A stretch of DNA of 48,292 nucleotides from JBCCGR01 sp039029195 (lineage in GTDB: Bacteria; Pseudomonadota; Alphaproteobacteria; Rhizobiales; Rhizobiaceae): NCBI GenBank assembly GCA_039029195.1, contig JBCCGR010000035.1, positions 1 through 48,292 of the forward strand, given 5' to 3'. Made by a program: the position numbers and the translations under genes. Numbering within the stretch: the stretch's first letter is position 1; each line of letters starts with the position of its first letter. Of this stretch, positions 1 through 7,710 are shown piece after piece. A model generated the notes under the pieces. The model did not search any database, had not been told where the DNA came from, and saw nothing but the letters and a program-made list of their open reading frames with translations.

Positions 1-86
1 GCAACATCGTGGCCTGACGCAAGCTTCAGTTCAATCTCACGCAGAAGTCGCAAAACATCCTCGTCCCAATAACGCTTCCTCGCCAT
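1..86 (-). CDS. IS3-family transposase OrfA, N-terminal 28 residues only
   Basis: The start codon is at 86 and the frame stays open to the window edge. The visible peptide begins MARKRYWDEDVLRLLREIEL and continues KLASGHDV. This matches the usual opening of IS3-family OrfA proteins (basic start, then a helix ending in an amphipathic segment before a helix-turn-helix). Only the first part of the roughly 90-100 residue protein is present, so OrfB and the catalytic DDE domain are not seen. The assignment rests on a short stretch and is family-level only. Confidence 0.5.
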   Translation of the reverse strand, partial: MARKRYWDEDVLRLLREIELKLASGHDV

Positions 87-141
87 CACTCAAAACTCCA
101 AAACCAAACAAAAGATGGATCAGTTTTAAGGCGGCGGAACA
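1..141 (-). mobile_element. End of an IS3-type insertion sequence (partial, runs off the window)
   Basis: The window opens inside a transposase reading leftwards on the minus strand. The roughly 55 bases between its start codon (86) and position 141 look like the terminal region of the element: an A/T-rich stretch, then TGGATCAGTTTTAA and a GGCGGCGG block. This resembles IS3-family ends I recall from alphaproteobacteria, but the outer boundary (about 137-141) is inferred from where IS630-like coding sequence resumes. The other end lies outside the window, so no target duplication can be checked. Confidence 0.5.
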
Positions 142-395
142 ACGGACAATCCTTCCGAGCCCATGTGGAACAATTGCTTGTTCTGACCCTGACACCTGGA
201 GATATCGTCAATTTGGATTGCTTGGGAGGCCACAAGGCGAAGGTCGTTCGAGCGACCGTCGAATCCGCCGGTGACTGACCATGGCTTCTGCGACCACAGT
301 CGCCCGACCTTAAGCCAATCGAACAGACATTCGCCAGATTCAAACACTTGATGAGAACGATATGTACCGAATATCTTCTAGCTGCAATTATTTGA
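142..395 (+). pseudogene. IS630-family transposase remnant with in-frame stop
   Basis: One plus-strand frame gives a C-terminal IS630 DDE segment: GQSFRAHVEQLLVLTLTPGD, then a degraded version of the DNLGSHK motif (reads DCLGGHKAKVVR), then the diagnostic SPDLKPIEQTFARFKHLMRT. A TGA at 276-278 interrupts the frame between the two conserved blocks, where relatives usually carry Arg, consistent with CGA to TGA. The first catalytic Asp region and the N-terminus are missing, and the final Glu-containing motif runs into a stop at 393-395. The left edge coincides with the inferred end of the IS3-type element, suggesting one element inserted into another. Confidence 0.75.
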
Positions 396-521
396 TTGTC
401 ATTCCGCTGCAGACTTTTGGTTGGGCATGACCAGTCTTTTGAACTGAAGGGAGAGATGAGCAAGTCAATCTCCACGGTGGTTTAATCGAATCTTGGTCTG
501 GTAGACCTCTCAATCGACAAA

Positions 522-556
522 TCAAAAAGAAAAAAGGGACCCCAAGGGCCCCTTTC
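522..556 (-). terminator. Rho-independent terminator of the proVWX operon
   Basis: A hairpin with ten-base arms (one A-C mismatch) and a CAA loop lies 27 bases past the substrate-binding protein stop codon. Read on the minus strand, its 3' arm runs into a T-rich tract (TTTTTTCTTTTT), the standard intrinsic terminator layout. It fits as the end of the operon running from 6515 to 583. Confidence 0.85.
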
Positions 557-582
557 TCTATCGAACCTCTTTTCGGAATTGG

Positions 583-1536
583 CTACTTAATCCAGCCGTT
601 CACGGTATCCATGTTTGCCTTGACCCACTCCTCGGCGACGTCCTGTGGATCTTTTTTGTCGCGACCAATTTCCAAAATCCACTGGTTGACGACAGCCGGA
701 TCGAGTTTGATCTGGCTCAGAAACTTCGCAGCCGCCGGATTGCGTTGCTCCAGAGATTTTGAATACGCCACAAAGATTTCAGCATCTGAGCTAGCACACG
801 CAAACTTGGATGCTTCCAGCCAATCTTCCTGATCGAGTTTGACGACCTCGCAACCATCAAACCGTGAAGGCTCTTTGATTGGTTTGATGTCATAGGCAGC
901 GTGCACCCATTCCGGTGTCCAGTAGTAGAACAGAATCGGCTTTTCCTGAGCGATTGCGGTTTTCAATTGTGCTTTGAAGGTGGCATCTGGAACAATTTCC
1001 GGCTCCCAGAGCTCGGAAAGACCGTAGTCCTTGAACTTCACCTGCCACATCTTTGTGGACTTCCACCCAGCATCACCTGCCCAGTACTCACCCTTCCCGT
1101 TTCCATCCTTGTCGAAACGCGCTGCGACTTCCGGCTTCTTGAGATCCTCAACGGAATTCACGTCTGACATGTAGTTGGGCACATACATCATTTGTGTCCC
1201 AAGATATGGTTTGTTGTGCCCCACTGATTTGGCTTCAACGATGTATTTGTCCCAGATGCCCTGACGATTTGGCATCCACAGATCGGTGTAGACATCGGCC
1301 GACCCGTCGCCCTTGTCCATGCCGGCGGCGATAACAGTGCCGTCAGACAAACCGGACACGATTTCGGCTTCACCTCCGAGAGGTCCCTCAATCACGGCTT
1401 TGATCACATGGCCAATGGCCTTTGCACCGGTCCATGTCAGATCACCGATCGTGACCTTTGCATCCGCAGCAAAGCCTGAAGAAATTGTTGCGATGGTGAT
1501 GGCGGTGCTGAGCGCCAGTGTTTTTACTAGTTTCAT
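583..1536 (-). CDS. proX: Glycine-betaine/proline-type ABC transporter substrate-binding protein
   Basis: This 317-residue periplasmic protein has a Sec signal peptide (MKLVKTLALSTAITIATISSG, cleavage likely after GFA). The body is typical of the OpuAC family: TIGDLTWTGAKAIGHVI near the start, aromatic residues for quaternary-ammonium binding (YYWTPEWVHAAYDIK) and a C-terminal WI-rich helix. I chose the ATG at 1536 because AAGGGAG sits just upstream and the signal peptide then starts correctly; an in-frame ATG at 1566 would add ten residues. It is the last gene of the operon, 54 bases after proW. The ligand may be betaine, choline, proline betaine or another N-methylated compound; sequence alone does not decide. 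Confidence 0.88.
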   Translation of the reverse strand: MKLVKTLALSTAITIATISSGFAADAKVTIGDLTWTGAKAIGHVIKAVIEGPLGGEAEIVSGLSDGTVIAAGMDKGDGSADVYTDLWMPNRQGIWDKYIVEAKSVGHNKPYLGTQMMYVPNYMSDVNSVEDLKKPEVAARFDKDGNGKGEYWAGDAGWKSTKMWQVKFKDYGLSELWEPEIVPDATFKAQLKTAIAQEKPILFYYWTPEWVHAAYDIKPIKEPSRFDGCEVVKLDQEDWLEASKFACASSDAEIFVAYSKSLEQRNPAAAKFLSQIKLDPAVVNQWILEIGRDKKDPQDVAEEWVKANMDTVNGWIK

Positions 1537-1590
1537 TTTTCTCCCTTTCTGTGCATTCAGGCTCACCGAAATAGTCGGTGATCTGAACTT

Positions 1591-3135
1591 CTAGTTGCGA
1601 ACCTTGTTCGCCTTCTGCACCACCCGGTCGATCATCATCGCCAGGAGCGCAATTCCAAGACCGGCCAAGACACCCCGGCCAATTTCCACATTCGTAAGCG
1701 CTTCTGTAACAATACCGCCCATGCCTTTTGCACCGATGAGAGCTGCAATCACCACCATGGAAAGGCACATCATCACCACCTGGTTCACGCCCGCCATAAT
1801 CGAGGGCAGAGCCAGTGGCAGTTCAACTTTGTAGAGCAGCTGTCGCGGATTGGCGCCGAAGGCCAGTGCGGCTTCCTTGGTGCTTTCCGGCACGTGGCGA
1901 ATACCCAGCGCGGTGAGACGCACCATCGGCGGCATCGCAAATATGACCGTGGCCAGGATTCCCGGCGGCTTGCCAATCGAGAAAAAGGCGACAGCCGGCA
2001 AGAGATACACAAATGATGGAATGGTCTGCATCACATCAAGGATGGGAGTTACAATTGCCTGACCGCGTTTCGATTTCCCCACCCAAACGCCCAACGGTAG
2101 TCCAAAGACAACGCAAATGATTGTCGCGGCGATGACAAGGGACATGGTGTCCATTGCCGTTTGCCAAAAATTGAACATGGCCAGATAAATCAGCGAAGCG
2201 CCGACAAATATTGCGACACGGGTTCCCGCCATCTTGTATGCAATAACCAGTAAGGCACCCATGGTGATCGGCCACGGCGTTCCAACAAAAACAGCCTCAA
2301 TGGCACTCAGCATCCCGAACAGGAAGCCGCGTACACCATTGAACACCCAGGCATAGAAAACCTGAAGATATTCGATGCCCTCATCAATCACTTGCGACGT
2401 GTATGCATTGAGATTGACTTTTGGTGCATTCTCTCCAATCGGTTTGCGCACCATCACACGGTTGCCATCGTCGTCCCGGGGGAACGTCAGGTCGTCGGGT
2501 CGCGTCAGATAAAGTAGCGTGGGAAATTCGCTGATCACCAGACAATCAAAGCGGTCTTTGAACGAAAACGATTCGCCTTTCTGCATGGCCCGATCCTGCT
2601 TAATGCAGGTGCGCGTGTCAGGGGCAAACTGGCTGGTACGATAGAGCAGCAGAGGGACAATCAGCGCGGTTATCAACGCAACAATCAGAAGGCGCGACGC
2701 GTTCATGCCGCTTGGGGTTACTTGATCCACGCGCCAGCGTGCATACTGACGCATGTAAATCCGGTCAGCCAACCAGCCAAAAAACAGTCGGCCAAGCACA
2801 AATATGGTTATGGCAGCAATAATGCTTGATTGGCCCCAATCGGTATAGCGAGCAACCAGATAGTCTTTGTCGGCGAATGTCACCAAAGCCTTCGAATATT
2901 TGTAGTAGAGAGCGAGATTGACCACAGCTGCGAGATCAATCAGAAAACTGATCCAGAAAAGAAGCCAGTTTCCACGCATTGCAGCCCAGATAAACGAACC
3001 GGCAGCGGCTCCCCAGTTGACATGCCAACGCGAAAGGACCGCCTTCTGAATTTTCAGAAACGTCTCAGCGTAGTAATCACCATTTGGGCCGGCGAACTGA
3101 ACGAATGGCTTGTTGATGTCGTCTTCAGTGTTCAT
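1591..3135 (-). CDS. proW: Glycine-betaine-type ABC transporter permease with long N-terminal membrane extension
   Basis: This 514-residue inner-membrane permease has a classical BPD_transp_1 region in its C-terminal half (about 290-510), with the EAA loop reading EAALAFGANPRQLLYKVELP. The first 270 residues are an added domain: a soluble N-terminus, then hydrophobic segments (for example NWLLFWISFLIDLAAVVNLAL) and a periplasmic-looking stretch with two Cys. Many ProW proteins are about 300-390 residues, so this is a long version. It starts three bases after the proV stop codon. The extension could serve in regulation or sensing, but nothing in the sequence shows how. Confidence 0.88.
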   Translation of the reverse strand: MNTEDDINKPFVQFAGPNGDYYAETFLKIQKAVLSRWHVNWGAAAGSFIWAAMRGNWLLFWISFLIDLAAVVNLALYYKYSKALVTFADKDYLVARYTDWGQSSIIAAITIFVLGRLFFGWLADRIYMRQYARWRVDQVTPSGMNASRLLIVALITALIVPLLLYRTSQFAPDTRTCIKQDRAMQKGESFSFKDRFDCLVISEFPTLLYLTRPDDLTFPRDDDGNRVMVRKPIGENAPKVNLNAYTSQVIDEGIEYLQVFYAWVFNGVRGFLFGMLSAIEAVFVGTPWPITMGALLVIAYKMAGTRVAIFVGASLIYLAMFNFWQTAMDTMSLVIAATIICVVFGLPLGVWVGKSKRGQAIVTPILDVMQTIPSFVYLLPAVAFFSIGKPPGILATVIFAMPPMVRLTALGIRHVPESTKEAALAFGANPRQLLYKVELPLALPSIMAGVNQVVMMCLSMVVIAALIGAKGMGGIVTEALTNVEIGRGVLAGLGIALLAMMIDRVVQKANKVRN

Positions 3136-3138
3136 CCC

Positions 3139-4203
3139 TCACGCCTCTCCCTTGATCCCGTGCAAGAGTGCGTCTTTGGTCACCACGCCAATGGGCTTAC
3201 CGTCGTCCACAATCACAACTGGTTTGTCCTGATCGACGGCCAATTGAACAAGCGTGTCCAGATCATCTTCAGTCCCTGCCTGTGGGCACGTATCAATTTC
3301 GGGAAGGGGCTTACCGGTTCGATTTTCGTACTTGGCAATTGGTTCCATAACCGTGTGAGCAAAAATCAGTTTGAGCTTCGAGATGCCGGCGACAAAATCC
3401 GCGACGTAGTCATCTGCGGGCTGGGTCACAATGTCTTCCGGCGTACCGGTTTGCACGATTTCACCATCCTTCATGATGGCAATGCGCGTGCCCATTCGAA
3501 TCGCTTCGTCCAGATCGTGGGTAATGAAAAGCGTGGTTTTTTTGAGATCCTTCGAAAGCGCAAGAAACTCATCCTGAAGGCCGCGCCGGATGAGTGGATC
3601 CAAGGCTGAAAACGGTTCATCCATGAGCAGGATATCGGGATCCGCCGCCAGCGCCCGGGCAAGTCCTACGCGCTGTTGCATGCCGCCTGAAAGTTCTGAG
3701 GGCATGCGGTCGCCATAGCCTTGCAGATCGACAGTCTCTATCACCTTGTCGGCGACTTGCGCCCGACGAAACGCATCAACGTTGCGAAGTTCCAATGCAA
3801 AAGCGATATTGTCACGAACGGTGCGATGCGGCAGCAATGCCATGTTCTGGAACACCATGCCGATCTTGTCAGCCCGCATGGCTCTCAAACCTTCTGGGTC
3901 AAGATCGCCTACATTGGTGCCGTTGATAAGAATTTCGCCGCTTGTGGGCTCAATAAGTCGATTGATGTGACGAACAAGCGTGGACTTGCCGGAACCGGAC
4001 AAACCCATGATGCAGAATATTTCGCCCTCACCCACTTCGATCGAGACATCCCGCACACCCACAACACACTGAAAGCGCTCCAATACTTCGGCTTTGGAGA
4101 GGTTTTGGGTTTCGACGGCCTTTTGCGCGTCCAGCGCCCGGTCACCGAAAATCTTCCAAACATTGTTGCACACGACAACCGGGACAGAATCACTCTTTGT
4201 CAT
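3139..4203 (-). CDS. proV: Glycine-betaine-type ABC transporter ATP-binding protein
   Basis: This 354-residue ATPase powers the importer. Visible motifs are Walker A (GLSGSGKST), the signature LSGGMQQRVGLARALA, Walker B ILLMDEPFSALDPL and the switch His in FITHDLDEA. The C-terminal 90 residues resemble part of a CBS pair (KPVVIVDDGKPIGVVTKDAL), as in OpuAA/ProV proteins where this region senses ionic strength. I chose the ATG at 4203, which overlaps the upstream stop codon as ATGA and has AAGGG ahead of it. An in-frame ATG at 4257 would lie well inside the upstream gene. It sits between the DUF1989-GcvT gene and proW. Confidence 0.92.
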   Translation of the reverse strand: MTKSDSVPVVVCNNVWKIFGDRALDAQKAVETQNLSKAEVLERFQCVVGVRDVSIEVGEGEIFCIMGLSGSGKSTLVRHINRLIEPTSGEILINGTNVGDLDPEGLRAMRADKIGMVFQNMALLPHRTVRDNIAFALELRNVDAFRRAQVADKVIETVDLQGYGDRMPSELSGGMQQRVGLARALAADPDILLMDEPFSALDPLIRRGLQDEFLALSKDLKKTTLFITHDLDEAIRMGTRIAIMKDGEIVQTGTPEDIVTQPADDYVADFVAGISKLKLIFAHTVMEPIAKYENRTGKPLPEIDTCPQAGTEDDLDTLVQLAVDQDKPVVIVDDGKPIGVVTKDALLHGIKGEA

Positions 4204-6515
4204 GCCCTTGCTTTCTCCCGAGATGCATCGATGAAGGGCAAAGTGGTCACCCGGCATGGCAGCCGTTTCAGTTTTCCGTCCAATCTCCCCACTTCAAGAT
4301 TACTGCCGGTCTCGGCATTCTCAACGGCGACACGCCCCATCGCTATTGCGTTGCCAAGTTGAGGTGAATAGCAGGCGCTGGTGATCGTTCCCACTTGCTC
4401 CCTACCGACGAATATCCCGTCGCCGTGAGCCGGGATTTCGCCTCCGGCAAAGATCAGCCCAACAAGTTTACGCCTCGGTGCTGTCCTGTTGCGTTCCAAA
4501 GCAGCCTTGCCAATGAAGTCTTCCTTTTCGAAGTCAACCGCAAATCCCAATCCTGCTTCGAACACGTCGACATCCGGTCCAAACTCCGCACCAGCGACCA
4601 TCAGTCCGGCTTCAATTCGCATCATAGCGAGTGCTGCATTGCCCATTGGCGCGAGGCCGTAAGGCTTGCCTGCGAGCATCAGGCCATCCCAAATCTCGAC
4701 AGCATTTGAAGTGTCACAGAAAATCTCGAAACCCAACTCGCCGGTAAATCCGGTTCGACACAGCATGAACATCGGGCCGTTGCGGTCGTGGAGGCGGGCA
4801 ATTGTGAAGCCAAACCACTTCAGATTGTCGATGCTTGGACGAGACGGCTGTGTGAAGACCACGTTGCGCAGGATTTCGCGAGATTTGGGTCCTTGCAGGG
4901 CCAGATTGGCCACCCGATCCCCAAGAGACAGCACCCGGACTGACAATCCAAGTCGTTCCGCCTGCTCCTGCAAATGAAGCGCAGAGTTTTGAGAACCACA
5001 GCACCATCTGAAAGCAGTGGTTTCAAGACGGAATAGCGTTCCATCGTCAATCACACTGCCGCGCGCATCGCAGATCAGTCCATAAATACCGCGATGTTGA
5101 CTAAGCTTGCTAACATCCCTTGTCAGACAAATCTGCAATAATTCTTCGGCATCGGGGCCGACGATGTCGAACTTCAGCAAATTCGACATGTCCTGCAATG
5201 TCGCCTTGTTCCGGCAGGTCCAGTACTCCTCCACTGCGCCCGTTGCATCATACTGGTTGGCAAGCCAGTGATCTCGCGCCACATCGAAATGGCTTGTCAA
5301 TTTCGATGTTCGTGCGTGGAAAGCAGATTTTTTTGTCAGCTTGCCTTTGTCTGCAGGTTGAGCCCGCCAGCAGATGGCATGCTGTATCGTGGTGTCTTCT
5401 TCGTACACGCGCACATGGATGTCGGTCGGATTCCACCCATTGATTGGATCGACATCATCAGGGCAAGCAGTCGATACGCAAACAAGATCCGTCAATGCCT
5501 GCATCGCCACATAATCGCCAGGGCGCGACCACGCCTCATCACTAGCGATTCCAAGGGTTTCGTCGATCCAGGAATTGAAAAAGAAGTTGATTGCAGGCCA
5601 GGCGCGACGGCTCTGAATGCCGTACGGCTCGAACACCTTGCTGATGTTGTCAGAGCAGTTCAGATGGCCGGGAAAACCACGTTCTTCGTAGCCACGCGCC
5701 GTGCATGCCAGTGCGAATGTATCGTGTCTGCCAACAGTGTCATGCCGCACAGACAGCAAGGGCTGCATGTCCTGATCAAAAAACTTGTCGTGGAGGCCTG
5801 GCAGCGGATAGGCGCTACGCGCCATTGTGCGGGAAACAGCTGAATCAATATAGCGCTCTATCCCGCCTTCCAATGCGTCCGTCCGCATTGCCATAAAGTC
5901 AGAGCACTGCTGTCCTTCAACGTCAATGATCTGAACAAACTGGCCTTTTTTTATCTCGTAAGCATGGGCCGTTCCTCGCTCGACCCTCCATTCATCACGG
6001 ACCCTGCCGAGTGGCTCAGGCAAGGTGCAGCGTCTTGCATGGGCGCCGCCTTCCTTGACGCGAACCACAAACCGACCTCCGCCGCCCACTTTGAGAAAGT
6101 CAGGCGATAGGGGAGAAACCACAAAGAGCCGAGTATCCTTCTGCACCTTAAACTGAAAGACTTCGCCGGGCTCCGTATTAGCATCAAAAACACTGACCGT
6201 TTCGGCTGCGTCGAGCCGCGTGCCGCGCCCGCTTAGGCGTGCTCCCATCTCACGACTATCGAAGGTGGTCGGGATTAATCGAGCGGCAAAGCCCTCGGGG
6301 ATATTCAGGGCGCTGGTTCCATAATTCTGATCTCGTTCACCGAGCGCAGTCAGCAGGCAGGGGCCTCCGCCATCACAGGATTCGATGGAGACGATTGAAT
6401 CAGCCGAAACGTGCATATGGTCAGCTTCTCCCCAACCAACGTCTAGCAAACAGTTGTCAGAGCGACCCAGTCCAGCATAGACCCGCCTTTGCGTCGGTCT
6501 TGGCGTTTGCAACAC
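4200..6515 (-). CDS. DUF1989-GcvT fusion protein (predicted folate-dependent aminomethyltransferase-like)
   Basis: This 771-residue protein has three parts. Residues 1-170 are an unassigned module. Residues 180-375 match DUF1989, the urea-carboxylase-associated family (GQFVQIIDVEGQQCSDFMAM, FPGHLNCSDN, NGWNPTDIHVRVY). Residues 400-771 match GcvT/aminomethyltransferase (LALQGPKSREIL, FTGELGFEIF, EAGLGFAVDFEKEDFIGKAAL). GcvT proteins move a one-carbon unit from an N-methyl or aminomethyl group to tetrahydrofolate. Translational coupling to proV suggests the imported compound is demethylated here, which is inference. The GTG start at 6515 has GAGGA nine bases upstream. It is first in its operon, with a LacI-type operator about 56 bases upstream. 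DUF1989 has no agreed enzymatic role that I can cite. Confidence 0.82.
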   Translation of the reverse strand: MLQTPRPTQRRVYAGLGRSDNCLLDVGWGEADHMHVSADSIVSIESCDGGGPCLLTALGERDQNYGTSALNIPEGFAARLIPTTFDSREMGARLSGRGTRLDAAETVSVFDANTEPGEVFQFKVQKDTRLFVVSPLSPDFLKVGGGGRFVVRVKEGGAHARRCTLPEPLGRVRDEWRVERGTAHAYEIKKGQFVQIIDVEGQQCSDFMAMRTDALEGGIERYIDSAVSRTMARSAYPLPGLHDKFFDQDMQPLLSVRHDTVGRHDTFALACTARGYEERGFPGHLNCSDNISKVFEPYGIQSRRAWPAINFFFNSWIDETLGIASDEAWSRPGDYVAMQALTDLVCVSTACPDDVDPINGWNPTDIHVRVYEEDTTIQHAICWRAQPADKGKLTKKSAFHARTSKLTSHFDVARDHWLANQYDATGAVEEYWTCRNKATLQDMSNLLKFDIVGPDAEELLQICLTRDVSKLSQHRGIYGLICDARGSVIDDGTLFRLETTAFRWCCGSQNSALHLQEQAERLGLSVRVLSLGDRVANLALQGPKSREILRNVVFTQPSRPSIDNLKWFGFTIARLHDRNGPMFMLCRTGFTGELGFEIFCDTSNAVEIWDGLMLAGKPYGLAPMGNAALAMMRIEAGLMVAGAEFGPDVDVFEAGLGFAVDFEKEDFIGKAALERNRTAPRRKLVGLIFAGGEIPAHGDGIFVGREQVGTITSACYSPQLGNAIAMGRVAVENAETGSNLEVGRLDGKLKRLPCRVTTLPFIDASREKARA

Positions 6516-6570
6516 CTGCTCAGTTCCTCATCATCAATCTTTATGGCGCCGAACGCGCCCAGGAATGGAA

Positions 6571-6586
6571 ATGTAACCGGTTACAT
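6571..6586. promoter_or_regulatory. LacI-type operator, perfect 16-bp palindrome
   Basis: ATGTAACCGGTTACAT is a perfect palindrome with a central CG, the usual form of LacI/GalR-family operators. It lies between the divergent LacI-type gene (6655) and the DUF1989-GcvT operon (GTG at 6515) and overlaps the candidate -10 of the operon promoter, so binding should block transcription. That the neighbouring regulator binds it is inference from position. Confidence 0.8.
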
Positions 6587-6609
6587 ACTGATCTTGCATT
6601 CTGCGTCAA
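6582..6609 (-). promoter_or_regulatory. Candidate promoter of the DUF1989-GcvT/proVWX operon
   Basis: On the minus strand TTGACG (6609-6604) and TATGTA (6587-6582) are separated by 16 bases, a fair sigma-70-type match. The predicted start of transcription is near 6575, leaving a leader of about 60 bases before the GTG. The -10 element lies inside the 16-bp operator. Confidence 0.5.
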
Positions 6610-6654
6610 GTCAAGGTCAAATGTCGTGAGTCTCGTATTGAAGCGGCTGTTGAA

Positions 6655-7680
6655 TTGAAAAAAAGTGGTGGAATCAGGGACGTAGCCAAGGCGACCGGAT
6701 TATCAACTGCGACAATCTCCCGTGTGTTGAATGGCGCAACCAATGTCACCCCGCGAACAAGGGATCGGGTGTTACATGCGTGCCGGGAACTGGATTATGT
6801 TCCAAATTCAGCAGCACGCGCTTTGTCGACCAACAAAACGCGCACGATTGCCGCGATCATCCCGACCATTGAGCACTCTGTCTTTGCTAAATTTGTTTCG
6901 GCAATCGAACACAAGTTGGGTGACCACAACTATTCTTTGGTTATCGCCATCTCGAATGCCGATCCGAACGAAGAACTGGCGGCGGCGAACAAGCTCATTG
7001 GATTGGGTGCGGAGGCCTTTATCATAACAGGGGCACAACACCGTATTGAACTTTTCAATCTATTCGAACGGCGCCATACGCCATTTGTCCAGACCTCGAT
7101 CTGGGAGCCCAACAACCCAAACCCGACAATCGGCTATGACAACCAAACTTTGGCTGCCAATGCTGTCAAACACCTGGCTGATCGAGGCCATGAGAACATC
7201 GCAATCATTCATGGACCACTGGCCCAAAGCGATCGAACTGTTGCTCGGATCCAAGGTGCGAAGTCGGCTTGCTCGGATCGAGTCAACGCGACCTATCTCG
7301 AAACCGAACTGAGCGTTGCAGGCGGAAGGCTTGCCACGACAGCGTTTCTGAAGGGCGACCAGACAATTACAGCATTATTGTGCTTTTCAGATGTGTTGGC
7401 GTTAGGTGCTTATTTTGCGATCGCTGAGGCAGGACTCAAGATTCCTGATGACCTTTCTGTCATGGGATTTGACAATCTCGACTGGTCTGAACACGCCACC
7501 CCTCCTCTTACCACGATCAATTTGCCCGCAAGACGAATGGGTACGGAAGTGGCAACCCAACTGGTTGCACATTTAGACAGTGCGAGCCCGCTGGATTCGA
7601 TTGAACTTCAAGGAGAGATCATCGAGCGAAGTTCCGTGAAACGTTTATCTACAGAGACAGTATTGCCCTCTTTAGATTGA
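6655..7680 (+). CDS. LacI-family transcriptional regulator
   Basis: This 341-residue repressor-type regulator begins with the DNA-binding helix-turn-helix (IRDVAKATGLSTATISRVLN) and hinge helix (PNSAARALSTNKT). A periplasmic-binding-protein-like effector domain follows (TIAAIIPTIEHSVFAKFV to the C-terminus, including SVMGFDNLDW). No ATG is suitably placed; TTG at 6655 puts the helix-turn-helix at the right distance from the N-terminus, though the frame is open from 6592 and another rare start is possible. It is divergent from the DUF1989-GcvT operon, and the palindrome between them makes this protein its likely regulator, probably also of itself. The inducer is unknown. Confidence 0.9.
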   Translation: MKKSGGIRDVAKATGLSTATISRVLNGATNVTPRTRDRVLHACRELDYVPNSAARALSTNKTRTIAAIIPTIEHSVFAKFVSAIEHKLGDHNYSLVIAISNADPNEELAAANKLIGLGAEAFIITGAQHRIELFNLFERRHTPFVQTSIWEPNNPNPTIGYDNQTLAANAVKHLADRGHENIAIIHGPLAQSDRTVARIQGAKSACSDRVNATYLETELSVAGGRLATTAFLKGDQTITALLCFSDVLALGAYFAIAEAGLKIPDDLSVMGFDNLDWSEHATPPLTTINLPARRMGTEVATQLVAHLDSASPLDSIELQGEIIERSSVKRLSTETVLPSLD

Positions 7681-7710
7681 TGGCTTTCAAGCGCTCAAGT
7701 ACCAACGTGC

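Noticed and set aside
86..475. 129-residue minus-strand frame next to the IS3-type gene
   Set aside because: It runs antisense to the IS630 remnant, whose plus-strand reading gives a recognisable DDE segment.
2830..3609. 259-residue plus-strand frame
   Set aside because: It lies opposite proW and proV, which have clear family motifs; its translation shows no recognisable domain.
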